From the NCBI RefSeq assembly GCF_001013905.1, contig NZ_LN831790.1, positions 6,710,001 through 6,774,000 on the forward strand: 64,000 nucleotides of DNA, read 5' to 3'. Numbering within the stretch: the first letter of the stretch is position 1; each line of letters starts with the position of its first letter. The position numbers were made by a program, and so were the translations under genes. The notes beneath the pieces were generated by a model that saw nothing but the letters and a program-made list of their open reading frames with translations, ran no database searches and was not told the origin of the DNA. Source of the stretch: Streptomyces leeuwenhoekii (GTDB lineage: Bacteria > Actinomycetota > Actinomycetes > Streptomycetales > Streptomycetaceae). This document shows positions 22,756-31,084 of this stretch, in pieces.

Positions 22756-23769
22756 TTATCGGGCGAGCTGCCGGGCGGCGGCCCGGATGTCGTCCTTGCC
22801 GACGCTGTGCTCGGCGAGATCGGCGGCCGTCTGCATCAGGCGGGCGGTGTCGACGCCGACCTCGGCGGACAGCTCCTCGATGAGCGGGAAGTATCCGGAG
22901 TGGATTCCGATCACGCCGCCGAGCACGTGCAGGTTCCGGTCCTCCGGGATGACCCGCATGCTGCTGCGGCAGAACTCCGCGAGCCGGGCCAGTTCCTTGT
23001 AGTCGAACCGGTCGCCCTCGGTCCGGCTGATGATCCCGGCCAGCGACTCCGTCTCCGCGTTCCCGGAGCCGCGGCCGATCCCGTTGAGGCAGCCGTCCAC
23101 GATCGTGGCGCCCGCCTCGATCGCCGCGATGCTGTTCACGTTCGCCAGGCCCAGATTGTCGTGGCCGTGGAATCCGACGACCGGGAAGGCGTCCTTGACG
23201 GCGGTCACATAACCGCGCACGTCGTCGGGGAGCATCGAGCCGTACGAGTCGACCACGTACAGACCGGCGATGTCGGTGGTGACGCCGTCGAGCAGCGGCA
23301 GCAGGTCGCCGGCCGGGGTGGCGCTGGTCTTCATCAGGTTCAGATAGACCTCACCGCAGATCTCGGTGGCGCGCCGGATGTAGTCCAGGTGCTCCCGGAC
23401 GCGCTCGGCCTCCATGCCGATCCGCACGAACGACATGCCCCGGCCGACCAGTTTCTCCAGAGTCGACAGCCGGCTGAACTCGGGCTGGGCGAACATGCCC
23501 CAGGAGGACTTGGTCACCTCGGTGCCGGCGATCTCGCACCACCGCTCCAGGTCGATGTTGCAGGGCTTGATACCGGCCCGCTCCGCCTCGAACCCGATGC
23601 CGTGACCTATTTCGATCTTCTGGATCGGAGTGTCGTCGAGACGGCTGAGGAGCTCCGTCACGAACTTTTCGTCGAGCTGGAAGTCGACGGCGTACGAGCC
23701 GTCGCGCAGCGTCGCGTCGAGAATCTCGGCCTTCGGCCTCTCAGACAGCGGGGTGTGTGTAGCAGACAT
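22756..23769 (-). CDS. 4-hydroxy-2-oxovalerate aldolase-like (HMGL/DRE-TIM) enzyme
   Basis: 337 residues. The DRE-TIM signature DATLRDGSYA lies near residue 18, KIEIGHGIGFE marks the next strand, and GFHGHDNLGLANVNSIAAIE holds the metal-binding histidines. These enzymes join or split a 2-keto acid and an aldehyde using a divalent metal. Nikkomycin biosynthesis uses a related aldolase to build an unusual amino-acid side chain, a precedent for a biosynthetic role. The ATG at 23769 has AGGA upstream. It is the first gene of the minus-strand operon; no acetaldehyde dehydrogenase partner is nearby, unlike in catabolic meta-cleavage clusters. Confidence 0.88.
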   Translation of the reverse strand: MSATHTPLSERPKAEILDATLRDGSYAVDFQLDEKFVTELLSRLDDTPIQKIEIGHGIGFEAERAGIKPCNIDLERWCEIAGTEVTKSSWGMFAQPEFSRLSTLEKLVGRGMSFVRIGMEAERVREHLDYIRRATEICGEVYLNLMKTSATPAGDLLPLLDGVTTDIAGLYVVDSYGSMLPDDVRGYVTAVKDAFPVVGFHGHDNLGLANVNSIAAIEAGATIVDGCLNGIGRGSGNAETESLAGIISRTEGDRFDYKELARLAEFCRSSMRVIPEDRNLHVLGGVIGIHSGYFPLIEELSAEVGVDTARLMQTAADLAEHSVGKDDIRAAARQLAR

Positions 23770-24194
23770 ACCCGTCCTAGAAAGCTCAGAGGGTCAGGGA
23801 TTTCCTCCGACATGCGCGGGAACTGCTCGGCGCTGCTCTACGGAAAACGGTCCAGGAATTCCTGGACGTGCCGGAGCTGTCGGTAGCCGTTGCGGCGAGC
23901 AGAAACAAAGCACGGGCTTCCTCGCAGGGTCAACACGTCCCGCACGTCATGTCCGATTCACCCCCCGCGCAGGGCGCCGGAACAAAGCTCCAGCGAACGC
24001 GTTCGGCCAGCTCAGCGCCTTGCGCAACGAGATTCGCGCGGACCTGACAGATTCTCCGAAGTGCCGCTCCCGGCGCCTCGGGGCCTACTTTCGGGCAGAC
24101 CTGACAGATCTTTCCCGGACGGCTTGGGAAAGGGAATTCGAGGTGTTTGGGTCGCTGGCGGGCAGATGCCTTGACGGATCCAGGAAGGATATCG
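23770..24194. promoter_or_regulatory. Divergent control region of the biosynthetic locus
   Basis: These 425 bases separate the two halves of the locus and encode no convincing protein. GTCCAGGAATTCCTGGAC (23850-23867) is a perfect 18-bp palindrome. GACCTGACAGAT is repeated at 24041-24052 and 24098-24109. CTTTCCC (24110-24116) and GGGAAAG (24126-24132) form an inverted repeat. The base composition is more AT-rich than the flanking genes. No regulator gene lies within the locus, so the trans-acting factor must be elsewhere. Confidence 0.65.
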
Positions 24195-25667
24195 ATGCGT
24201 ACGGCAATACTGAACGACCTGCGAAAGGCGCTCCCCGAGCGGGACGTGCCGGCGGTCCAGGAGTGCGCCACCAAGCTCTACAACGCCCTGCCGAAGAAGG
24301 ACGACCTCCGGCAGAACACGGTGATGGTCGCCTACGGCGGCGGCAAGGACAGCGCCTACGCCGTCGCCTTCGTGCGCGCGGTCCACCTGGCCCTGGCCGA
24401 ACGGCACGGCGAGACCTTCCGGCTGCGCGTGGTGACCATGCGCCACGGCGGGATGCCCTACCAGGTGATGCTGAACATCGACCGCAGCTACGCCGCGCTC
24501 GGGCTGTACGACGACCCGGACGTCGAGCTGTTCCTGGTGGAGCGCGACCAGGTGCGCCCCTTCGACCGGGACCGCCCCATGCCGCACCGGCTCATCGCCT
24601 TCAACCGCGTCGACATGCTGATGTCCGGGCACCGCTCGTACGGCGACGGCCGGGCCACCTTCTGCAACGCCTGCAACCTCAACGTGGCCGACTCCTTCGG
24701 CGTGGCCGCCCGGCACGGCGGCGGCGTCGACCTGATCATCACCGGCGACTCCCCGCAGGAGCAGCGCGACTACGCCCTGTGGATCCGGCGCCTGGCCCGG
24801 GGCGCGGGCCAGAAGCCCGCCGACGCCCGCAAGGGCTTCCAGGGCACGCTGGAGACCCTCGACGGCCTCGCCCAGGCGTACTTCGCGGAGATCCACGGCT
24901 CCGGCAACGTGGAGCGCGTCAAGGAGCGCGGGGTCACCTCGGACATCCCCACCGCCCTGGAGTTCTTCTCGATCTACGACTACACCAGCTACGCCTCGGG
25001 CGCGCACTGGCGTCTGCTGACCGACTTCCTGGGGTTCGTGTTCGACGAGATCGCGTTCAACTTCACCGAGTCCGACTGCGCCAACCCCGCCCTGATGGCC
25101 CATCTGCGCGGGCTGCGCACCGAGTACGTGTACCGGCGCACCTACCGGGAGGGCATCGCCCAGTACGTCGACTTCGCGATCGAGCTGATGCGCCGCAAGC
25201 ACTTCCCGGACCACCTGGTCGAGGAGATGGAGCGCCGCTACGCCACCGAGGAGGGCGTCGAGGCGATGCGCGCGGCGGCGACCGAGTACGGCGAGGTCGC
25301 CTTCGGCGTCACCACCGAGCAGCTGGTCTGCATGGTGTACTCGCCCTTCGCGGGGCGTGCCGCCAATCTGCACGACTACCTCGCCGCCGAACACCCCGAG
25401 CTGCTGATGGACGAGGAGCGGATCAGGGCGCTGATCGCCGGCGGTCCGGACGAGGGCGTCGGCGCCCGCCTGGAGCGGATCAGCGGGCTGAGCGTGACCG
25501 ACCTCCAGGCCCTGTACGACGGTCCGCTGTGGTCGCCGTCCGCGGAGCTCGGCACGCAGGCGGGCGTCCTGCCGCTCGTCATGGACAGCGACCCGCACAA
25601 GAAGATCATCCGCGTGAAGCGCTCCCCCGAGGGCGAGGAGGTGCTGGACCGGGTCGCCGGGCGTTAG
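24195..25667 (+). CDS. PP-loop (N-type) ATP pyrophosphatase of unknown subfamily
   Basis: 490 residues. VMVAYGGGKDSAYA (about 43-56) is a PP-loop that binds ATP and adenylates a carbonyl or carboxyl oxygen before attack by a nitrogen or sulfur donor. A CxxC pair (Cys157, Cys160 in FCNACNLN) could bind zinc or handle sulfur. SGHRSYGDGRATF and LIITGDSPQEQRDYALWIRRL follow. The C-terminal half (TESDCANPALMAHLRGL, QLVCMVYSPFAGR) matches no domain I know. The ATG at 24195 has AAGGAT upstream. Length and motifs differ from TilS, TtcA, ExsB and GuaA. A role in amide, amidine or thio-group formation in the locus is inferred. Confidence 0.7.
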   Translation: MRTAILNDLRKALPERDVPAVQECATKLYNALPKKDDLRQNTVMVAYGGGKDSAYAVAFVRAVHLALAERHGETFRLRVVTMRHGGMPYQVMLNIDRSYAALGLYDDPDVELFLVERDQVRPFDRDRPMPHRLIAFNRVDMLMSGHRSYGDGRATFCNACNLNVADSFGVAARHGGGVDLIITGDSPQEQRDYALWIRRLARGAGQKPADARKGFQGTLETLDGLAQAYFAEIHGSGNVERVKERGVTSDIPTALEFFSIYDYTSYASGAHWRLLTDFLGFVFDEIAFNFTESDCANPALMAHLRGLRTEYVYRRTYREGIAQYVDFAIELMRRKHFPDHLVEEMERRYATEEGVEAMRAAATEYGEVAFGVTTEQLVCMVYSPFAGRAANLHDYLAAEHPELLMDEERIRALIAGGPDEGVGARLERISGLSVTDLQALYDGPLWSPSAELGTQAGVLPLVMDSDPHKKIIRVKRSPEGEEVLDRVAGR

Positions 25668-25689
25668 GGCCTCTCGTTCGGCCTCTCGG

Positions 25690-25713
25690 CGGACACCTCC
25701 TCCGGGGTGTCCG
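25690..25713 (+). terminator. Hairpin after the PP-loop gene
   Basis: CGGACACC (25690-25697) and GGTGTCCG (25706-25713) form a perfect 8-bp stem with an 8-base loop, 23 bases past the stop. A GC-rich tract with further inverted repeats continues to about 25800, suggesting that the exporter gene has its own promoter. Confidence 0.6.
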
Positions 25714-25874
25714 GGCGGGGCGGGCGGGACGTTCGCGACGGGCCCCGGCCGGGCCGTCCCGCCCGGGCCGCCCGCCGCGGCCCGGCCCCGCCGCGGGCCG
25801 CGGAGACCGGTTCGCTCCGGGGCGCGGACGTCCGGGGCCTGGCACGATCAACTGATCTCATTAAGGTGTGTTTT

Positions 25875-26891
25875 ATGGAATCGACACGGCAACAGGACCG
25901 GGGGACGGGGGAGTTGGCCGCCGCGACGCCAGGAGGGCGCTCCGCCGCCCTGCCGTATCTGAACCTGCTCGTCACCATGGTGATGTTCGGCAGCGCCTTC
26001 GCCAGCTCCAAGGTGGTCGTGGGCGAGATGCCGCACGAGGTCGCCGCGGCCCTCCGTTTCGGCGGCGGCGGCCTGCTGCTGATCGTCCTCGCCGTGCTGC
26101 TGCGCCGCCGTTCGCGGCCGATCGGCACCGCCGCCGCCGTACGGGCCGGTCTGGCCGGGCTGCTCGGCGTGACCGGCTACAACATCTTCTTCTTCTGGGG
26201 GCTCTCCCTCGCGCCCTCGCTCGACGGCAGCGTCATCGTGCCCGTCCTGAGCCCGGTCCTGACCACCGCCAGTCTGATCCTGCTGCGCCGGGAGAAGGCG
26301 TCCTGGACCAGGATCACCGGCCTCGCGGTGGGCGCGCTCGGAGCGGTCGTCTTCTTCCTGGGGATCGGCGGCCAGCCGGCCGGGTCGACGCGGCTCGCCG
26401 GCGATCTGGTCTTCGTGGCGGGGGCGGCGTGCTGGGCGGCGTACAGCATCCTGTCGAAGTCGCTGCTGGCGGGCATCGACCCGCTGCGCGCCACCGCCTG
26501 GGGCACCAGCGTGGGCGGCCTCGCGCTGATCGCGCTGGCCGTGCCGGGGATGGCCGAGACGCAGTGGCAGACGGTCTCCGGCACGGCCTGGGCCAACGTC
26601 GTCTTCCTCGCCGTCGGGCCGACCGCCGTCGCCTACCTCTTCTACTACCGCGGACTGCGCAGCGTGAGCCCGTCGTCGGCGACCGTGATGATGTTCTCCG
26701 TCCCGGTGTTCGGGTCGTTCTTCTCGACCGTGTTCCTGGGGGAGTCGTTCACCGGCGTGCAGTTGGCCGGCACCCTGGTCATGCTGGCCGGAGCGCTGTT
26801 CGCGGTCGCGGGCCCCCTGCTGCCGGCCCGGCGCCCCGCCCCGGGACGCGCTCCCGAAGGGGCCGCCCGCGGCGAGAGGGAGCCGGCCTGA
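25875..26891 (+). CDS. EamA/DMT-family membrane exporter
   Basis: 338 residues with ten predicted helices and two EamA repeats (YLNLLVTMVMFGSAFASSKV near the start; PSSATVMMFSVPVFGSFFST in repeat 2). The ATG at 25875 has AAGGTG 7 bases upstream; a GTG three codons earlier is possible. Its stop overlaps the ATG of the following SDR (TGATG), so the two are coupled. Position in the biosynthetic locus makes it a candidate exporter of the product. Confidence 0.9.
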   Translation: MESTRQQDRGTGELAAATPGGRSAALPYLNLLVTMVMFGSAFASSKVVVGEMPHEVAAALRFGGGGLLLIVLAVLLRRRSRPIGTAAAVRAGLAGLLGVTGYNIFFFWGLSLAPSLDGSVIVPVLSPVLTTASLILLRREKASWTRITGLAVGALGAVVFFLGIGGQPAGSTRLAGDLVFVAGAACWAAYSILSKSLLAGIDPLRATAWGTSVGGLALIALAVPGMAETQWQTVSGTAWANVVFLAVGPTAVAYLFYYRGLRSVSPSSATVMMFSVPVFGSFFSTVFLGESFTGVQLAGTLVMLAGALFAVAGPLLPARRPAPGRAPEGAARGEREPA

Positions 26892-27664
26892 TGGATCTCG
26901 GACTCGAAAACCGTACGGCGCTCGTCTGCTCGTCGACCGGCGGGCTCGGCGAGGCCATCGCCCGCGCGCTGGCCGAGGAGGGCGCCCGCACGGTGGTGTG
27001 CGGACGCCGGGGCGAGCGGGCGGCGCGGATCGCCGCCGAGCTGCCGAGCGCCGTCGGTGTAACGGCCGACCTGCGCGCCGAGGACGGCCCGGCACGGCTG
27101 TACGAGGCGACGGTCGCGGCGTTCGGACCCCCGGACGTCCTGGTGCTGAACGGCCCCGGCCCCCGGCCGGCACCGGCGTCCGCGGTGGACGTCACCGCTG
27201 CCGCCGAGGCGCTCGACGCGCTGCTGCACGCGCACATCCGGCTGGTGTCGCTGGCCCTGCCGGCCATGCGCGAGCGGGGCTGGGGCCGGATCCTGGCGGT
27301 CGGCTCCAGCGGGATCGCCGCCCCGCTGCCGAACCTGGCGCTGTCCAATCTCGGCCGCGCGGCCCTGGCCGGTTACCTCAAGACGCTGGCCGCCGAGGTC
27401 GCCTCGGACGGCGTGACCGTCAACCTGCTGCTGCCCGGCCGCATCCGCACCGAGCGCACGGCGGCCGTCGACGCCGCCAACGCCGAACGCTCCGGCCGTA
27501 CGGTCGCCGACGTGGAACAGGCGTCGGCCGCCTCGATCCCGGCCGGGCGCTACGGACGCCCCGAGGAGTTCGCCGCGGCCGCCGCGTTCCTGTGCGGTGC
27601 CCCCGCCTCGTACATCACCGGGACCGCGCTGCGCTGCGACGGGGGCCTGGTACGCGGCCTGTGA
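26891..27664 (+). CDS. Non-canonical SDR-family oxidoreductase
   Basis: 257 residues with the Rossmann start ALVCSSTGGLGEAIARALAE and cofactor motif, and the SDR C-terminus YITGTALRCDGG. The catalytic YxxxK is absent: the position reads LPNLALSNLGRAALAGYLK, giving a LSNxxR pattern seen in an atypical SDR subgroup. GSSGIAAP provides a serine. It may be a reductase with altered catalysis or a non-redox member. It is translationally coupled to the exporter. Confidence 0.82.
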   Translation: MDLGLENRTALVCSSTGGLGEAIARALAEEGARTVVCGRRGERAARIAAELPSAVGVTADLRAEDGPARLYEATVAAFGPPDVLVLNGPGPRPAPASAVDVTAAAEALDALLHAHIRLVSLALPAMRERGWGRILAVGSSGIAAPLPNLALSNLGRAALAGYLKTLAAEVASDGVTVNLLLPGRIRTERTAAVDAANAERSGRTVADVEQASAASIPAGRYGRPEEFAAAAAFLCGAPASYITGTALRCDGGLVRGL

Positions 27665-27744
27665 CCCGGCGGCCACCGGCGGAAGAAGTCACCGGAAGCC
27701 GGTCCGCCCGCCGGCCCCGCCCGCACCCGCGGGTGCCTCGGCCC

Positions 27745-28692
27745 TCACCCGTTCAGCCATCGGTCGATCTCGGCGCCGATCCGCTCCTTCACCTCGTCGG
27801 GGGCGAAGCCGGCCTCGACCGAGGCACGGGCCAGGCGCGCCAGTTCGGCGTCGTCGAGCCCGAAGAGATCGCGGGCACGCTGGTACTCCGCCGCCAGCGA
27901 CGTCTCCCCGTCGGTGTTCAAGGTGACCATCAGCCCGGCCTCGACCAGGCGCGGCAGCGGGTGCTCCGCCGGCGACGGCACCAGCCCGAGCAGGACGTTG
28001 GAGGAGGGGCAGACCTCCAGCGGCACCCGCTCGCGCCGCAACTCGGCCACCAGCTCCGGATCCTCCAGCACACGGATGCCGTGGCCGATGCGCTCGGCGT
28101 GCCCCGTCGCCAGGGCTTCCCGGACGCTGGCGGGGCCGGCCGTCTCCCCGGCGTGGTGCACCAGCCGCACTCCCGCCTCACGGGCGGCCGCAAGGACCTC
28201 GGCGAAGGGCGCCGCCGGGTAGGACTCGTCCCCGGCGAGGCCGATGGCGACCACCTCCGGGTACCGGGTGGCCAGTTCGAGACTGCGCCACAGCCGCTCG
28301 GCGGGGCGGCGGCGCGAGTGGTCGAGGATCACCCGCGTACGGATGCCGTACCGCTCCGCGCCGGCGGCCAGCCCCTCCAGCACCGCTTCCAGCGGCATCG
28401 CGAGATCGCCGAGGCGCTCGCCGTGGGCCGCCGCGGTGAAGGTGACCTCCGCGTAGCGGACGCCCTGGGCCGCCTCGTCCTCGCAGAACTCCTCGGCGAC
28501 ACGGCGGAAGTGCCCGGGTTCGCGCAGCAGCGCCCGCACCGCGGCCCGCTGGTCGGCGAACTCCCGGAAACCGGTGAACGGCCGGTCCTGGACGGGCGGC
28601 TCGCCTCCCAGCTCTCGGATGGTGGCGCCGCGGACGGTGCTCTCCAGGTGGGTGTGCAGGTGGGCCTTGGGTAACAGGCGGAGATCTCTCAC
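27745..28692 (-). CDS. Adenosine deaminase-family protein; TTA at codon 7
   Basis: 315 residues of the ADA/AMP-deaminase family. Zinc ligands appear in KAHLHTHLE (about residues 9-17), HHAGET and IGHGIRV, and the aspartate region reads LNTDGETSL where classical ADA has NTDDP. The GTG at 28692 lies 6 bases after TAGAGT, suggesting a leaderless mRNA. Codon 7 (28672-28674) is TTA, so translation should depend on the bldA tRNA. It is convergent with the SDR, and whether it belongs to the biosynthetic locus is unclear. The substrate may be adenosine or another aminopurine or aminodeoxy compound. Confidence 0.88.
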   Translation of the reverse strand: MRDLRLLPKAHLHTHLESTVRGATIRELGGEPPVQDRPFTGFREFADQRAAVRALLREPGHFRRVAEEFCEDEAAQGVRYAEVTFTAAAHGERLGDLAMPLEAVLEGLAAGAERYGIRTRVILDHSRRRPAERLWRSLELATRYPEVVAIGLAGDESYPAAPFAEVLAAAREAGVRLVHHAGETAGPASVREALATGHAERIGHGIRVLEDPELVAELRRERVPLEVCPSSNVLLGLVPSPAEHPLPRLVEAGLMVTLNTDGETSLAAEYQRARDLFGLDDAELARLARASVEAGFAPDEVKERIGAEIDRWLNG

Positions 28693-28911
28693 GGCAGGAC
28701 TCTAGACAGCGGGGGTGCGCGGCGGCACGTCGATCGGCTGTGCGCCACGACCACGACGACGGCTGTCCCCGAACCGCGAGCGCACCACCGGATGCGTCCG
28801 CTGCGGAGGACGTATACGGCCGTGTCCGGTTACCGCCGGTCCGCGGTAAATGCCTGGACCGCGGACCGGGCGCGACGGGACACTGCCGACTTCCGAGCCT
28901 CCGGGAGTGTG

Positions 28912-30783
28912 ATGGGGACGACAGATACGCCGGCGCCGACGCCGGGAAGGAGCGCGGTCCTACTGGCACTGCGCCGCTACGGCCGGGAACTGCTGCGACT
29001 GCGACTGCTGGCCCTGCCCGCGCTGCTGCTGCCGGCCGTGGGCAACATCGGTATCCGCTACGTGGCGCCCCTGCTGATCGCCAAACTGGCCGGGCAGGCC
29101 GCCGGCGACGGCGGTCTCACCCTCGGCTCGGCACTGCCGTACGTGCTGGGCTTCGGCGTGACACTGCTGGTCGCCGAGGCCGTGTGGCGGGTCGGGCAGC
29201 ACTGCCTGAACCGGGTGGACGCCCTCGGCATGGAACACCTGTACGTGAGCGGCATGAGGGAACTCCTCGCCCAGGACGCGGCGTTCTTCCACGACAACTT
29301 CGCCGGCTCCCTGACCAAGCGAGTGCTGAGCTTCGGCAAACGCTTCGAGGACTTCGTCGACACGGTGACGTACCGGATCGTGGGCAGTCTCGTCCCCCTG
29401 GCGTTCGGTGTCGTGGTGCTGTGGACCTACGAACCGATGCTCGTCGCCGGCCTCCTGGTGATGATCGCGCTGACCGTGGTGGCCGCGACACCCCTGATCC
29501 GCCGCCGGCAGAGGCTCGTCAACGATCGTGAGGCGGCGATCGCCCGGGTCTCCGGCCACGTCGCCGACAGCCTCGCGAACATGGAGACCATCCGGGCGTT
29601 CGCGGCCGAGCCGCGGGAGGCCGACGAACACCGCAGCCGTGTCGCGGACTCCCGGCGCCTGACGCTGAGGTCGTGGGACTACGGCAACCTGCGCGTCGAC
29701 ACCCTGATCGCCCCGATGTCCGTGCTGACCAACGTGCTGGGTCTGTTGGTCGCCGTCGCCTTCGGCGGCCCGGGCCAGGGAGTGGAGGAGGTCGTCGTCG
29801 CCTTCACCTACTACTCCAACGCGACCCAGATCATGTTCGAGTTCAACCAGATCTACCGACGTCTGGAAAGCTCGATGACCGAGGCCGCGCAGTTCACGGA
29901 GCTGCTGCTGGATCCGCCCACCGTGCTCGACCCGGCGGAACCCGAACCGCTGGCACCGCGAGACACCGGCATCCGCTTCGAGGCGGTGACGTTCGCCCAT
30001 GCGGGCGCGAAGCCGATTTTCCGGGGACTCGACCTGGCCGTGCCCTCAGGCGCACGGATCGGGCTGGTCGGCAGGTCCGGCGGCGGCAAGACCACACTCA
30101 CCCGGCTCCTGCTGCGGATGTCCGACATCGACGGCGGACGCATCCTGATCGGTGGTCAGGACATCAGCCGGCTGCGCCAGGCCGACCTGCGCTCGCTGAT
30201 CGCCTACGTCCCGCAGGAACCGGCCATGTTCCACCGCAGCCTGCGGGACAACATCGCCTTCGCCCGGCCCGGCGCCACCGACGACGAGATCCACGCGGCG
30301 GCCGCGGCCGCGCACGTCACGGAGTTCGCCGAGCAACTCCCCGACGGCTTCGCCACGCTGGTGGGAGAGCGGGGAGTCAAGCTCTCGGGGGGCCAGCGCC
30401 AGCGCGTCGCCCTCGCCAGGGCCGTCCTGCGCGACGCCCCGATCCTGCTGCTCGACGAGGCGACCAGCGCGCTGGACTCGGAGAGCGAGCTCCTCGTCCA
30501 GGACGCCCTGTGGCGGTTGATGGACGGACGTACGGCCCTTGTGGTTGCCCACCGGCTGAGCACCGTCGCCGGCATGGACCGTCTCGTCGTCCTCGACCGC
30601 GGAAGCGTCATCGAGCAGGGCACCCACGAGGAGCTGCTCGCGGCGAACGGCGCCTACGCCAAGCTGTGGCAGCACCAGTCGGGTGGCTTCCTCGGCGAGC
30701 GCACCCAGCCGGCCCTCGGACGCCCGCTCCCGGGAACCGGGCATAGCGGGCTGCCCGGACCGGCCGCCCCGGCGCCGACGTGA
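28912..30783 (+). CDS. ABC half-transporter (membrane domain fused to ATPase)
   Basis: 623 residues: a six-helix exporter-type membrane domain (about 30-340), then an ATPase with Walker A GRSGGGKTT, Q-loop YVPQEPAMF, signature LSGGQRQRVALARA, Walker B PILLLDEATSALD and H-loop VVAHRLS. The C-terminal 30 residues are Gly/Pro-rich. ATG 28912 follows GGGAG at 5 bases. It works as a homodimer or heterodimer, but no second half-transporter is adjacent. Probably exports a lipid, peptide or drug. Confidence 0.92.
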   Translation: MGTTDTPAPTPGRSAVLLALRRYGRELLRLRLLALPALLLPAVGNIGIRYVAPLLIAKLAGQAAGDGGLTLGSALPYVLGFGVTLLVAEAVWRVGQHCLNRVDALGMEHLYVSGMRELLAQDAAFFHDNFAGSLTKRVLSFGKRFEDFVDTVTYRIVGSLVPLAFGVVVLWTYEPMLVAGLLVMIALTVVAATPLIRRRQRLVNDREAAIARVSGHVADSLANMETIRAFAAEPREADEHRSRVADSRRLTLRSWDYGNLRVDTLIAPMSVLTNVLGLLVAVAFGGPGQGVEEVVVAFTYYSNATQIMFEFNQIYRRLESSMTEAAQFTELLLDPPTVLDPAEPEPLAPRDTGIRFEAVTFAHAGAKPIFRGLDLAVPSGARIGLVGRSGGGKTTLTRLLLRMSDIDGGRILIGGQDISRLRQADLRSLIAYVPQEPAMFHRSLRDNIAFARPGATDDEIHAAAAAAHVTEFAEQLPDGFATLVGERGVKLSGGQRQRVALARAVLRDAPILLLDEATSALDSESELLVQDALWRLMDGRTALVVAHRLSTVAGMDRLVVLDRGSVIEQGTHEELLAANGAYAKLWQHQSGGFLGERTQPALGRPLPGTGHSGLPGPAAPAPT

Positions 30784-31084
30784 GGGGCGGGCAGCGGGCC
30801 CGTGGCGCCGTCCGCCGTGCAGCGCGGCGCGGGCGACGCCGCCGTGCGGATGCTCCGCCGGGCCGGGTTCGTCGGTGATCACCCTCGGTTACTATGCTCA
30901 CTTCCTGCCGGAGGCCGGAAACAAGGGGCGGACGGCCATGGACGGACTGCGGGAGGCGGGGAGATCCGCACGCCGGCCGGGACTCCCCGGATGCCGCCAG
31001 GTCGTCGACGGGCGGTACCCGCGGAGGAGCCCCTTGGGTTTCGATCGTGGATTGCAAGGCTGAAGATATGGACTGCCTGGGAAA
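30784..31084. other. 301-base intergenic stretch with a doubtful short ORF
   Basis: An AT-richer patch near 30886-30930 with TACTAT (30890-30895) may hold the promoter for the following gene pair. A 41-codon ATG frame at 30938-31063 (MDGLREAGRSARRPG start) has a distant AAGG and no recognisable family. Nothing else is supported. Confidence 0.3.

Noticed and set aside
23890..24174. 94-codon plus-strand frame in the biosynthetic control region
   Set aside because: Low complexity, no ribosome-binding site and overlapping the repeat elements; more likely regulatory DNA.
27723..27736. GCACCCGCGGGTGC palindrome as a terminator
   Set aside because: Perfect but with no room for a loop; may be chance in GC-rich DNA, so not listed as a feature.
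30938..31063. 41-codon ORF before the HipA-like gene
   Set aside because: No family, weak ribosome-binding site and ordinary for GC-rich intergenic DNA. Kept only as a note.
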